From NCBI GenBank assembly GCA_902475545.1, contig CABRZP010000002.1:62001-126000 (forward strand): a stretch of 64,000 nt of DNA. The letters are read 5' to 3'. The notes below the pieces were generated by a model. That model had not been told where the DNA came from, searched no databases, and worked only from the letters and a program-made list of their open reading frames with translations. The DNA comes from an uncultured bacterium (GTDB taxonomy: Bacteria > Cyanobacteriota > Vampirovibrionia > Gastranaerophilales > Gastranaerophilaceae). Position 1 is the stretch's first letter, and each line of letters begins with the position of its first letter. Below, piece after piece: positions 51,801-60,908 of this stretch. The position numbers were made by a program, and so were the translations under genes.

Positions 51801-54110
51801 TTATTTCATAGCATTAGCAAATGATAGAATTGTAGAATAAAATCTTTCTTTATTTTCTGAAATGCAATCTAATCTTTCTTTCAATTGTTTTGAAGTAAAG
51901 CGTTTATTGTTGATTGCAGAATTGATTATAGAATCCTGAATTTCTTTTGCCATGATTTTTAGTTGTTCTTGTGCTTCAACTTGATCTAAACGTCCGGAGT
52001 TTACATCAAGAACTTTCATAATATCTTTCAAACAAGTTAAGTTAGTAAAATATGTAGTTTCAGCTTTGATAAGATTTGTATTATTTTGATTTGCAATAAT
52101 ATTGTTCTCATTCATAATTTGTAAGCCAATATTGTTGATATGTTTGAATAAGTTACCGCCTAAAAAGTCTGTGTGGCCGTTGTAAACTCTTTCGTTCAAA
52201 CCTTTTTCTACGATTTCAATAGCTTGTTTTTCAGTCATTCCTTCAGGTAAATTTGCGTTTCTAAGTAAAGCTTTTGCTATACCTTTGGAGTTCCCGATAA
52301 AGTAATCTAAATGGTTCAAAGCATTTTCAATAGCTTCTTCCGGAGTATATCTTAAAACGTTACCTGTATCAATAAATGTGAACGGTCTTTCTTTATCAGC
52401 AAGGTTTATGAAAATATTGCCAGGATGAGGGTCTGCGTGCATAACTTTCATACCGTGTTTTGGAACAGATAGAAGTTGTTCAAAAAATACCTGAAAATAA
52501 TTTTGCATTAAAGAGAACATTTCTTTTTCTGATATTTTTTTGCCTTCTTTTAACATTTGATCAATAAATTGGTTAAATTGAATGCCGGGTGCTTTTTCCA
52601 TTACGTAGATATTATCTTTAACTTCAATTGGTTTAATTGCATGATAATGTTTTGCATTTTGACCAAGAATTTGAGTTGCTTCCATTTCTTTGGCAAGATC
52701 AACTTCTTGAGCCCAGGCATCAAATAATGTATTTATTTTTCTTACTATGAAATCAGTTTTTTCTTTATCTGAAGTTGAATTAGCTTTAATCAATTCAATA
52801 AATTCATTTCTGTCTTTTTCAATTTTTTCTAAAGACATTCCTTTTTTCAAGAATTTTAAAACAACTTCTTGTCCAGTTTCATTATTTTTCGCAAGGAAGG
52901 TTTCAGCTACAGTTCCAACACCAAGTGCTTTATCTTCTATGATGGTATATTTGTTGCCATAAGTCTTGGAGATGAATTCTTGAGCTTCTTGTACTGTTCT
53001 GGACTGTGGGCAGTCACTTTTGAATCTGGTAACAATTGTTGAAAGTTCTTCAAGGTTGTTTATTTTCATGCCCATAAAGTCAATTCCATTGCCCATTTCG
53101 CCAAACATTCCCAGAATGTTTTCAGGAATTGTTTGGATAAATTTTGGTAAGAAGATATTTTTTTCTTCAATCAATCTCATTTTTTCTTCGATTGATTTTC
53201 CAGGAAGTAAAATTTCAGAGAATAATTTAGGATCTAATAATAAAGATGCTTTTTCTGCAAGTGTATTAAATTCAGATTCTCCTGTTACACGTTCAAGAGG
53301 TTTTAAATCTTTAACATTTTCTAAGGCTTGTGCGATTGCTTTGTTCCAACCATTTAAGCTTGAATGTAATTTTCTTCCTTTATATGCTGCAATTCCAACA
53401 GCTGCGGCTTTCAATCCAAGATTATCTTTTTGTTTATCAATAAAATCAGAGAATGATTTTTTATCGTCTCGTTTTACAAATAAATATCTTTGTAGGGTGT
53501 TTTCTCCCATTAGAACAGGAACACCGAGTAATGCACCTTTTAAAACTGCCGCAGGAGCAATTGCTCCGTCTATTCCACCGGATAAAACATCTTTCCAGAA
53601 GGTTTTGTTATCTTTTTTCTCTTTGCGTTTTAAATAAATTCTGTCAATAAATCTTAATGTTGGTTTTGTTAATAACCCTGTTAGTAGGGCTAAACCAATT
53701 CCAGCTCCTTTAGAGTATTTCCCGAGCTTTGTAGAGACATCTTTTCCTGCAAATGGTGAAATAAAAGTTGAAATTTTTCTTGCTGCTGAATACATGCCAA
53801 ATGCGGATAACCCTGTCAGAGTATCTAATACAAGTTCTGAAGCATCTCTTTGACCGTATTTGTAATCTTTAATATATTTGTCTACTGTTTCGTAGTCAAT
53901 ATTACCTTTTTTAAATTCATCAATTTTGTGTTGGACACTTTTGTGATTTCTTCCAACATTTATTAAAGCTTTTGTTTTATCCAGACCTTTTCCGATGAGT
54001 CCTTGACGTCTGTATACCTTATTTTTTTCATCAATTAATTCTTTTTCCAATTTACCTGAAATTAGAGGTGAACTTGTCATTAGAGGGGTAAATGTATTAT
54101 TTGTTACCAT
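51801..54110 (-). CDS. Large ABC1/UbiB-type protein kinase-like protein
   Basis: From the ATG at 54110 (TCGGGAAAT upstream) the product has about 769 residues; ATGs at 54137 and 54221 are alternatives. It has a polar N-terminus (MVTNNTFTP...LISGK), a hydrophobic glycine-rich part near 120-220, then an ABC1-family kinase fold: GVGTVAETFLA nucleotide loop, VVLKFLKKG lysine, HADPHPGNIFI near 557 and FIDTGN near 578. ABC1 proteins act on quinone or lipid metabolism in many organisms. It is much larger than UbiB and its role here is unknown. It precedes ruvB by 55 bases and could be cotranscribed. Confidence 0.75.
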   Translation of the reverse strand: MVTNNTFTPLMTSSPLISGKLEKELIDEKNKVYRRQGLIGKGLDKTKALINVGRNHKSVQHKIDEFKKGNIDYETVDKYIKDYKYGQRDASELVLDTLTGLSAFGMYSAARKISTFISPFAGKDVSTKLGKYSKGAGIGLALLTGLLTKPTLRFIDRIYLKRKEKKDNKTFWKDVLSGGIDGAIAPAAVLKGALLGVPVLMGENTLQRYLFVKRDDKKSFSDFIDKQKDNLGLKAAAVGIAAYKGRKLHSSLNGWNKAIAQALENVKDLKPLERVTGESEFNTLAEKASLLLDPKLFSEILLPGKSIEEKMRLIEEKNIFLPKFIQTIPENILGMFGEMGNGIDFMGMKINNLEELSTIVTRFKSDCPQSRTVQEAQEFISKTYGNKYTIIEDKALGVGTVAETFLAKNNETGQEVVLKFLKKGMSLEKIEKDRNEFIELIKANSTSDKEKTDFIVRKINTLFDAWAQEVDLAKEMEATQILGQNAKHYHAIKPIEVKDNIYVMEKAPGIQFNQFIDQMLKEGKKISEKEMFSLMQNYFQVFFEQLLSVPKHGMKVMHADPHPGNIFINLADKERPFTFIDTGNVLRYTPEEAIENALNHLDYFIGNSKGIAKALLRNANLPEGMTEKQAIEIVEKGLNERVYNGHTDFLGGNLFKHINNIGLQIMNENNIIANQNNTNLIKAETTYFTNLTCLKDIMKVLDVNSGRLDQVEAQEQLKIMAKEIQDSIINSAINNKRFTSKQLKERLDCISENKERFYSTILSFANAMK

Positions 54111-54255
54111 TTTATTTCCCGATTGTTTAACCTTCATTTGTACCAATGTTTGTAAAGCTGAAAAATTGCTTTTTTTAATATAATTGTAAAGAAAATTTAA
54201 AAATTTTTCCACTAATATCATCTGTTTAAATTAGTTTAAAATCAAGTCAATATGT

Positions 54256-54261
54256 TATAAT
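54256..54261 (+). promoter_or_regulatory. -10 box of a probably leaderless gene
   Basis: TATAAT ends seven bases before the ATG at 54268. No ribosome-binding sequence is present. A weak TTTAAA lies 15 bases upstream of the -10 box. Confidence 0.5.
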
Positions 54262-54267
54262 CGCAGT

Positions 54268-57200
54268 ATGGAATGTCCTAAATGCGGAGCGGAAATAGAT
54301 AAAAATGCGATGGTGTGCCCGAATTGTAAGAAGGTGCTCAAAATCATCTGCCCTGTTTGCCGTACTGTTAATACTAAAAATACTTGTCGTAAGTGCGGTG
54401 AAATTCTTGTTGTTAAATGTGCAAAGTGCGGCAAGATAAACCTGACAAAAAATCAAAAGTGTGTCAAATGTGGATATTCTAATGAAAAAAGTGCTATTCA
54501 GGGAGAATCTAATACCGAGGATTTTGCTGTTTTACGTATAGATTTTCCTAATAGTGATGTTGTTAAGGCAAAACTCGGTTCTAATCAACTTTATACAAAA
54601 TTTAGGGCAAATCTTGATAATATGATTGTTAATTATACTTCTTCAATAAATGTAAGAAGACAAATTATCAAAGGGGATGTGTACGTTATTAGATTTAATA
54701 GTGTTTATACAAAATCTGCTTCTGCCAATTCCGCGATTGAGGCTACCTTAGCTCTGGTTAATCTTATTACAAAGTTAAATGTTAAACTTTTAAAAAGAAA
54801 AGGTGTTGCATTAAAATGTAACTTCTCAATAATGCAAAGAAATATTGAGGATAATCCGTATGATGTTGATTCAGGATTTCAAGCAAATATGGTTTATCAG
54901 TCAACCGATAAAGATTTAAAGGCTTTAGATGCTATTCAGGTTATGACTGATGAAGACTTCTATGATTATTATAATGAAAAATATAAGTTAGAAACTCTTA
55001 ATTCTGTTCTGGTAAAAGGCAAAATGAAACAGTTCTTTGAGGTTAATTTAAAAGATAAAATTAATATAAAAGAATTTTTACAGGAAGCTTCTCAAACTCA
55101 AACAGATGAAGATTCAACCATTCCGCATTTTGTTAAAACAGCAATGTTTGATAATGAACAAGAAGTTCAAAAAACATTGGTTAGTGAAAGTAAAATTTTT
55201 GACGAAAAATTATACAATATTGAACTTATTGATTTTGATGAAATTAATTGTGAATTTTATAATGTAAAAAGTATAAATGTTTTAAATACGGTTGTTGAAG
55301 TTTTGCAGGAAGTTCCGAAAGGTATTCTTGCGATAAAAGCTGCGAATATGTATCAGCCGTATACATTGAAGATTTTATCTGCAGCAGATGAAACAGGTAT
55401 TTATCGAAATATTATTCCAATTACATGTCATGATGGCATGAAATATTCTCCGTACGCATTTTTTAGGGAATTAATTTCTTCGTTATATGAATATACAATA
55501 TCTCCAAAATTCGCTCAAGCAGAAGATTTTTCAATGTTTAGTCAGGTTGATAATTCTAATCTTGTAAAAGATTTGATATCTCTTAATCAACGTGAAATGA
55601 GTAATTATCAAGATACGCAGGATGAATACTTAAAAGTATTTACATCTCTGATGGAGGCTATTCCTGATACGTTGATTTATATTGAAAATTTTGAAAAAAT
55701 TGATACTTGTTCTTTGTTTATTTTGGAACAAATATTTGATAATTTCATGGATTTTAATATAAGTTTTCTAATGACTTATGATAAAGATTATTCACTTCAT
55801 AAAGATATTCATTTCTTATTATCAAGACCATATTATACAGAAATTTCTCTTCAGCCGTCTGAGACAAGTGAAATTATTGAAGCTGATAAGGATTTTTATC
55901 AAAATATTATAAATGATTTTTATTTCCAACGACTTATTAAATATGCTTGCGGAAGTACATTATTTTTAGATTTTGCAATTCAATATCTTGTAGAATCCGG
56001 AGTTTATTCATATACGGATACCTCAGTTGAAATGGTAAGTCAAAAAACTACAATGGTTCCATCAACAATGGATAACCTGATGAAACGACGCTTTAACTTG
56101 TTGAAAGATAATAAACAGGTTTTAAAATTCCTTATTATGACGGTACTTTTAGGTACGAGAATTGATATAAAAACAATAGAGGCATTGGGATTTGAAGATT
56201 GGCAAAAAGCTGCTGATACTCTTGCCGGCATGGGGTATTTATATTTTTATAACGGAAGTTTGTACTTCTCCAATTATTCTTTAATTCGTGATAATATTAC
56301 AGAAATTTTAACACCTGAAGATTTGAAATTTATTTCGGAAGATTTATTAAATAAAGTTTATACAGCTGATTATACAAGTGTTATTACAGCAGAATTGCAT
56401 GAATATGCAGGTAATCATCAACAAGTTATATTTGATTGGGAAAAACTTGCAAATATAAATTTATCAATGGGTGATTTTTCATCATATTTGAATTGTTCAG
56501 GACAAATTATAAAATATTTGAATGAATATTCTTCTGATTGGACTGCAGAAGAATTGGAAAAATTTAAATCATCTATATACGATAATATTGCAAATAACAT
56601 GGTAGATTACAATCCTGAAAAAATCAGAGAAATTGCGGATGTTACTCTTGCAGGACTTCAAGATTCTTCTAATAATCAAAGTTTTATTGAGTTATGCACA
56701 AAAATGATACAGGGTGCGATATATCATGGCGAATATACTTATGCAAAAACACTTATCAATAAATTATTGTCGTCTTTTGAAGGAAAATCGCTTGACCCTT
56801 TAGCTCCAAATTTTGATGCTAATTTCCTTTTGATGTCAATTTTACATATCAAAATTTTATTTAATTCAGGAGCTTACAAGGATTGTATTGATATCGGTTA
56901 TAATGTTTTGAATGTATTGGATAATACCAAAATCGAGACAATGCAGTATCCAATAGTAACTAAAGATGAATTCAAAAGTATGATACAAGAGTGTGTTGCT
57001 TGTATAGCGATTTCTGATGTTGTTACAATGCGTGAAGATGTAACTGAATTTTTAGATATTTCCAAAAAATTGTTTAATTTTATTCCTGATACATATAGTA
57101 TATTCGTACAATTGCAAAATTTAATAAAAGGACAGTCTGTAAATATAAACACAGAAATGGTAGGAACTAGTTTATACCCGAATGTTGTATATCATATTAT

Positions 57201-57747
57201 AAATGCATTTGTTCAGTATAAGAATAAACCTGTTGAATTTGCTAAGGAAATATATAAATCTAAGTTGTTAGCAAATGATTATTCTCTTCATTCTTTTGAA
57301 TTGTTTACAGATATATTAATTGGTTATTCTTATATTCAGTTGAATTCGTTTGAAAAGGCATATTCAATTATTTATGAAGTTATACTTGTATCCAGAAGGA
57401 AAGGTTTGGATTCTATTAGGCATGTTGCCATGTATATTATGAGTATGCTTAATATGTTTGAAGGAAAACTTGATGTTGCATTAGGTATGTTAAACAATTC
57501 TACTATACAAATGGAAAAAGGCGACGGTATAAGTGAATATTTAACAATGTTAAATAAAATTAATATGTCCAGAATTTATTTAGCACGCTCAAATAATGAA
57601 CAGGCACAACTTTGTATGAATCAAGCTATTTATATTATTCAAAAATACGGATTGAATTTTAATCCTAATGTTGACAATTCTGCAATTATGATGGACAATC
57701 AGGGTACAGAAGAGAGTGTGTCAGAAAGGGAAAATAATCAAGCTTAA
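54268..57747 (+). CDS. Zinc-ribbon, cyclase-like and TPR multidomain protein
   Basis: The product has 1159 residues. It opens with zinc-ribbon CxxC pairs (CPKCGAEI, CPNCKK, CPVCRTV, CRKCGE, CAKCGK, CVKCGY) within residues 1-70. Residues about 85-275 follow a class III nucleotide cyclase layout (VLRIDFP, GDVYVIRF, and a closing VLVKGKMKQFFEV), but the usual catalytic GFT and GDG motifs are altered. About 300-620 resembles a STAND-type ATPase without a recognisable Walker A (ILAIKAANMYQPYT where GxxGxGKT should be). The rest is helical and TPR-like. Probably a regulatory scaffold. It precedes glgA by 66 bases. Confidence 0.7.
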   Translation: MECPKCGAEIDKNAMVCPNCKKVLKIICPVCRTVNTKNTCRKCGEILVVKCAKCGKINLTKNQKCVKCGYSNEKSAIQGESNTEDFAVLRIDFPNSDVVKAKLGSNQLYTKFRANLDNMIVNYTSSINVRRQIIKGDVYVIRFNSVYTKSASANSAIEATLALVNLITKLNVKLLKRKGVALKCNFSIMQRNIEDNPYDVDSGFQANMVYQSTDKDLKALDAIQVMTDEDFYDYYNEKYKLETLNSVLVKGKMKQFFEVNLKDKINIKEFLQEASQTQTDEDSTIPHFVKTAMFDNEQEVQKTLVSESKIFDEKLYNIELIDFDEINCEFYNVKSINVLNTVVEVLQEVPKGILAIKAANMYQPYTLKILSAADETGIYRNIIPITCHDGMKYSPYAFFRELISSLYEYTISPKFAQAEDFSMFSQVDNSNLVKDLISLNQREMSNYQDTQDEYLKVFTSLMEAIPDTLIYIENFEKIDTCSLFILEQIFDNFMDFNISFLMTYDKDYSLHKDIHFLLSRPYYTEISLQPSETSEIIEADKDFYQNIINDFYFQRLIKYACGSTLFLDFAIQYLVESGVYSYTDTSVEMVSQKTTMVPSTMDNLMKRRFNLLKDNKQVLKFLIMTVLLGTRIDIKTIEALGFEDWQKAADTLAGMGYLYFYNGSLYFSNYSLIRDNITEILTPEDLKFISEDLLNKVYTADYTSVITAELHEYAGNHQQVIFDWEKLANINLSMGDFSSYLNCSGQIIKYLNEYSSDWTAEELEKFKSSIYDNIANNMVDYNPEKIREIADVTLAGLQDSSNNQSFIELCTKMIQGAIYHGEYTYAKTLINKLLSSFEGKSLDPLAPNFDANFLLMSILHIKILFNSGAYKDCIDIGYNVLNVLDNTKIETMQYPIVTKDEFKSMIQECVACIAISDVVTMREDVTEFLDISKKLFNFIPDTYSIFVQLQNLIKGQSVNINTEMVGTSLYPNVVYHIINAFVQYKNKPVEFAKEIYKSKLLANDYSLHSFELFTDILIGYSYIQLNSFEKAYSIIYEVILVSRRKGLDSIRHVAMYIMSMLNMFEGKLDVALGMLNNSTIQMEKGDGISEYLTMLNKINMSRIYLARSNNEQAQLCMNQAIYIIQKYGLNFNPNVDNSAIMMDNQGTEESVSERENNQA

Positions 57748-57813
57748 ACCTTAGTAATTACAGGTTATTTTAGGGTTTGCCGTGTTTTCTCTTAAGATAG
57801 AAAGAGAGGAATA

Positions 57814-59268
57814 ATGAAGGTTTTATTTGCATCTGCCGAAGTTGCACCATTTTCTAAAGCAGGAGGCTTAGCTGATGTTGTGGGAAGTTTGCCAAAAGGG
57901 CTTGAAAAAGATGCGGAGATTGCAATTTTTACTCCTCTTCACGGCTGTATTGATAAAGAAAAATACGATATTAAAGAATTAGAAAATTCTGAAATGTGGT
58001 TGACTTTCGGGTGGCAGCCTCATAAATTTAATCTTTATATGACAAAACTTCCTGGAACAAATATTAATGTATTTTTTGTAAAAAATGATTGGTATTTTTC
58101 ATGTTTTAAGGAAGTTTATCCTAAATATTTAGATCCAAGATATGAACATGAAAGATATATTTCATTTTCTCTTGCTGTTATGGAATATGCTAAAGCCTTA
58201 AATTTTAGAGCTGATGTAATTCATGCAAATGACTGGCATACCGCTATGATTCCTATGTATTTGCATTCAAATTATAAATTTGATGAATTCTGGAAAGATA
58301 CTAAATGTGTATTTGAAATTCATAACCTTGCATATCAAGGTATATGGTTTGAAGATGTTCTTGATTTTGCCAATATGAGAAAAGATATTGTTTATAACCA
58401 ATGGGGTTGTGAACATTATAATAGAGTTAATTGGATGAAAGGTGCAATTCAATATTCTGATAGAGTAGTTGCAGTATCACCTACATATTCAAGAGAAATT
58501 TTGGGTTCAGAGTATGGTGAAAATATGGACTATACGCTAAGAGGGGTTCAATATAAACTTCGAGGAATTCTTAACGGAATAGATTATACTGTTTTTGATC
58601 CTAAAAAGGATAAAGCATTAAAACAGAATTATGATGTAAAAGATTTAGCTAAAAATCATAAAAAAGAAGAAAATAAAAAAGCAGTCTGTGAATATTTCGG
58701 ACTTGAGTATAATCCGGAAAGGCCTTTAATTGCGTTGATTTCCAGATTGGTTGACCAGAAAGGTATTGATTTAATTCGGGATATGCAGTATGAACTTCAA
58801 AACCTTAATGCTGACTTTGTATTTTTAGGCAGTGGTGATAGTGCATACGAAAATTTATTTATTTGGTTGTCAAATAATACAAAAAACATTCGTACTTATG
58901 TTGGTTATGATCCGAAACTTGCAAACCTAATATATGCAGGTAGTGATTTCTTTTTAATGCCGTCAAAATTTGAACCTTGCGGATTGAGCCAATTGATTGC
59001 AATGCGTTATGGTTCATTACCGATTGTTAGGGCAACAGGCGGTTTGGAAGATACTGTTACAGGATATCCTCTTGATAACTCAAATGGTTTTAAATTCTGG
59101 GCATATAACGGATGGGATATGTTGAATGCTATTAAATGTGCACTTTATGTTTATACAGATAAATATGTATTTAATGCAATGCGTAAATCTGCAATGGAAG
59201 CTGACTTTTCATGGAAACGCAGTTGTGCTGAATACTTGAAAATGTATAAAGAAATTTGCAATAAATAG
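57814..59268 (+). CDS. glgA: Glycogen synthase GlgA (ADP-glucose type)
   Basis: The product has 484 residues, normal length. The GT5 signature SKAGGLADVVGSLPKGL near 14 binds ADP-glucose. The C-terminal FEPCGLSQLIAMRYGSLPIVRATGGLEDTV near 390 carries the catalytic glutamate and the GG-D motif. It extends alpha-1,4-glucan chains. AGAGAGGA precedes the ATG. The related glgC and glgB are not in the window. A GH77 enzyme at 26861 could trim or rearrange the product. Confidence 0.95.
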   Translation: MKVLFASAEVAPFSKAGGLADVVGSLPKGLEKDAEIAIFTPLHGCIDKEKYDIKELENSEMWLTFGWQPHKFNLYMTKLPGTNINVFFVKNDWYFSCFKEVYPKYLDPRYEHERYISFSLAVMEYAKALNFRADVIHANDWHTAMIPMYLHSNYKFDEFWKDTKCVFEIHNLAYQGIWFEDVLDFANMRKDIVYNQWGCEHYNRVNWMKGAIQYSDRVVAVSPTYSREILGSEYGENMDYTLRGVQYKLRGILNGIDYTVFDPKKDKALKQNYDVKDLAKNHKKEENKKAVCEYFGLEYNPERPLIALISRLVDQKGIDLIRDMQYELQNLNADFVFLGSGDSAYENLFIWLSNNTKNIRTYVGYDPKLANLIYAGSDFFLMPSKFEPCGLSQLIAMRYGSLPIVRATGGLEDTVTGYPLDNSNGFKFWAYNGWDMLNAIKCALYVYTDKYVFNAMRKSAMEADFSWKRSCAEYLKMYKEICNK

Positions 59269-59314
59269 AGATAACGGTGTAAAGAGGTAAATAAATTAGC
59301 CCGCTGTTTTGGAA

Positions 59315-59350
59315 CATATTGGTGGCAAAGTACCCCCTGCAGTGAGCAGT
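59315..59350 (+). repeat. 36-base direct repeat, copy 1
   Basis: Matches copy 2 (59564-59599) at about 30 of 36 positions. A CTGC...GCAG stem lies near its end. The most conserved portion is the closing GTGAGCAGT. Confidence 0.7.
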
Positions 59351-59364
59351 CCTTAAATAATAAA

Positions 59365-59512
59365 GAGACCTTGAAATAAATTCAGGGTGACAAATAAATA
59401 GTCATGCTGAACTTGTTTCAGCATCTCAAAATAAGGAGATTCCGTCCAAGGGGACATTTTCTATAACTCATTCTTCGCTAAGAAAAGAAGTCAAATAAAT
59501 TCGGAATGACAA
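59365..59512. repeat. Cluster of three dispersed palindromic repeat units
   Basis: Units lie at 59365-59392 (inverted, arms ACCTTGAA/TTCAGGGT, slightly mismatched), 59401-59427 (arms ATGCTGAA/TTCAGCAT) and 59493-59512 (a half unit ending TTCGGAATGACA). They belong to the family at 2982. Confidence 0.72.
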
Positions 59513-59563
59513 TAATAAAAGCGTGACATGAATAAAAGTTATATAACCAAACAACTTTACATC

Positions 59564-59599
59564 AATATTGGTAGCAGAATACCCTCTGCGGTGAGCAGT
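59564..59599 (+). repeat. 36-base direct repeat, copy 2
   Basis: The partner of 59315-59350, in the same orientation, on the other side of the palindromic repeat cluster. Confidence 0.7.
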
Positions 59600-59683
59600 T
59601 TACTTTTGTAGAAAAATATTATAAAATAAGTTGAAATTAAAAAGATTTAATCTTTCATTATTACAGTAAGAGAGGTATTTATT

Positions 59684-60790
59684 ATGCAGAAAACTATCTG
59701 GGACAAGTATGCACAGGTTCTTGTCGATTATTCAACCGATGTACAAAAAGGTGATTTGGTTATGATTAGTGCTCAATCAATGGAAGCCGGAGAATTGGTT
59801 AAAGCTATTTATAAAAGAGTACTTGAAAAAGGCGGTAATCCGATTGTGAGAGTTTCAATGGGTAATTTATCGGAAGTTTTCTTGAAATACGCCTCAGATG
59901 AACAGCTTGACTATGTTGACCCTATTACAAAATTAGAATACGAAACTGTCGATAAGTTTATTTCGCTTGGTGCACCGTTAAATACTAAAAATATGGCAAG
60001 AGCTGATTTGAAGAAATTATCCCGTCGAGGAAAAGCTACAAAAGCATTGTCAGAAAAGTTGATGAAACGTTCTGCCGAAGGTACTGCAAAATGGGTTATT
60101 GCCGATGTTCCGACTAATGCTCTGGCTCAAGAAGCAAAAATGTCACTTGACGAATATTCAGAATTCTTATTCAAATCTTGCTATTTAGATTTGGATGACC
60201 CTGTTGCAAAATTGAAAGAACTTGATGAAAAACAAACTAAATGGGCTGATTACCTTAATAATGTGAAACAGCTTCGTATAACAGGTGAAAAAACAGATAT
60301 TACTTTTAATGTAGAAGGCAGAAAATGGATTAGTTGTTCCGGTTTGAATAACTATCCTGATGGTGAAGTGTTTACTTCTCCTGTTGAAGACGGCATTAAT
60401 GGCGAGATTTATTTTGATTATCCTCAAAACTATAGAGGAAATTCTGCACATGGTGTTCATCTTTGGATTGAAAACGGTTTGGTTGTGAAAGCTGAAGCTG
60501 AAAAAGGCGAAGAATTTCTAAATGCAATGATTAATATGGATGAAGGTTCTCATGGTATTGGTGAAATTGCTATTGGAACAAACGATGAAATTCAAGAAAT
60601 TACAGGTAATATTCTGTTTGATGAAAAAATTGGCGGAGCAATTCACATGGCTGTTGGTGCTTCATATCCTGAAACCGGTGGTAAAAATGTATCAGGTCTG
60701 CATTGGGATTTGATTAAAAACATGAAAAACGGTGGAAAAATCTATGCTGATGGTGAGTTGATTTACGAAAACGGTAAAATGATTATTTAA
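59684..60790 (+). CDS. M29-family aminopeptidase
   Basis: The product has 368 residues. The opening (WDKYAQVLVDYSTDVQKGDLVMISA) and the metal-binding segments (FTSPVEDGINGEIYFDY near 225, DEGSHGIGEIAIGTN near 285, GAIHMAVGASYPETGG near 321) match the thermophilic/AmpS-type M29 metallo-aminopeptidases, which remove N-terminal residues from peptides with two metal ions. AGAGAGG precedes the ATG. A strong terminator follows. It is probably cytosolic. Confidence 0.9.
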   Translation: MQKTIWDKYAQVLVDYSTDVQKGDLVMISAQSMEAGELVKAIYKRVLEKGGNPIVRVSMGNLSEVFLKYASDEQLDYVDPITKLEYETVDKFISLGAPLNTKNMARADLKKLSRRGKATKALSEKLMKRSAEGTAKWVIADVPTNALAQEAKMSLDEYSEFLFKSCYLDLDDPVAKLKELDEKQTKWADYLNNVKQLRITGEKTDITFNVEGRKWISCSGLNNYPDGEVFTSPVEDGINGEIYFDYPQNYRGNSAHGVHLWIENGLVVKAEAEKGEEFLNAMINMDEGSHGIGEIAIGTNDEIQEITGNILFDEKIGGAIHMAVGASYPETGGKNVSGLHWDLIKNMKNGGKIYADGELIYENGKMII

Positions 60791-60810
60791 AACTGATTAT
60801 ACAATTATAG

Positions 60811-60843
60811 AAAGACACTCTTTTTTCGGGAGTGTCTTTTTTT
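60811..60843 (+). terminator. Rho-independent terminator after the aminopeptidase gene
   Basis: The stem AAAGACACTC/GAGTGTCTTT with a nine-base loop is followed by T residues. Confidence 0.9.
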
Positions 60844-60851
60844 AGAATTAC

Positions 60852-60880
60852 TTGACAAAGTGTAAGGGTTACCTTACAAT
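60852..60880 (+). promoter_or_regulatory. Promoter with DtxR-type operator
   Basis: TTGACA (60852-60857) and TACAAT (60875-60880) are spaced by 17 bases. Between them, and overlapping the -10 box, is TGTAAGGGTTACCTTACA (60861-60878), a perfect seven-base-arm dyad. A metal-bound regulator sitting here would block polymerase. Confidence 0.85.
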
Positions 60881-60908
60881 TAATCCGTAGAAATTGTGAG
60901 ATTTTGAC

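Larger units (their letters stand above)
59269..59683. other. Non-coding 415-base gap rich in repeats
   Basis: No supported reading frame. It carries two copies of a 36-base direct repeat at its flanks (59315-59350 and 59564-59599) and three units of the dispersed palindromic repeat between them. The last 80 bases contain AGAGAGG, the ribosome site of the aminopeptidase gene. Confidence 0.75.

Noticed and set aside
53020..53637. Long opposite-strand frame (205 codons) inside the ABC1-type gene
   Set aside because: It has no ribosome site, its translation looks low-complexity and hydrophobic, and it is a shadow of the clear kinase gene.
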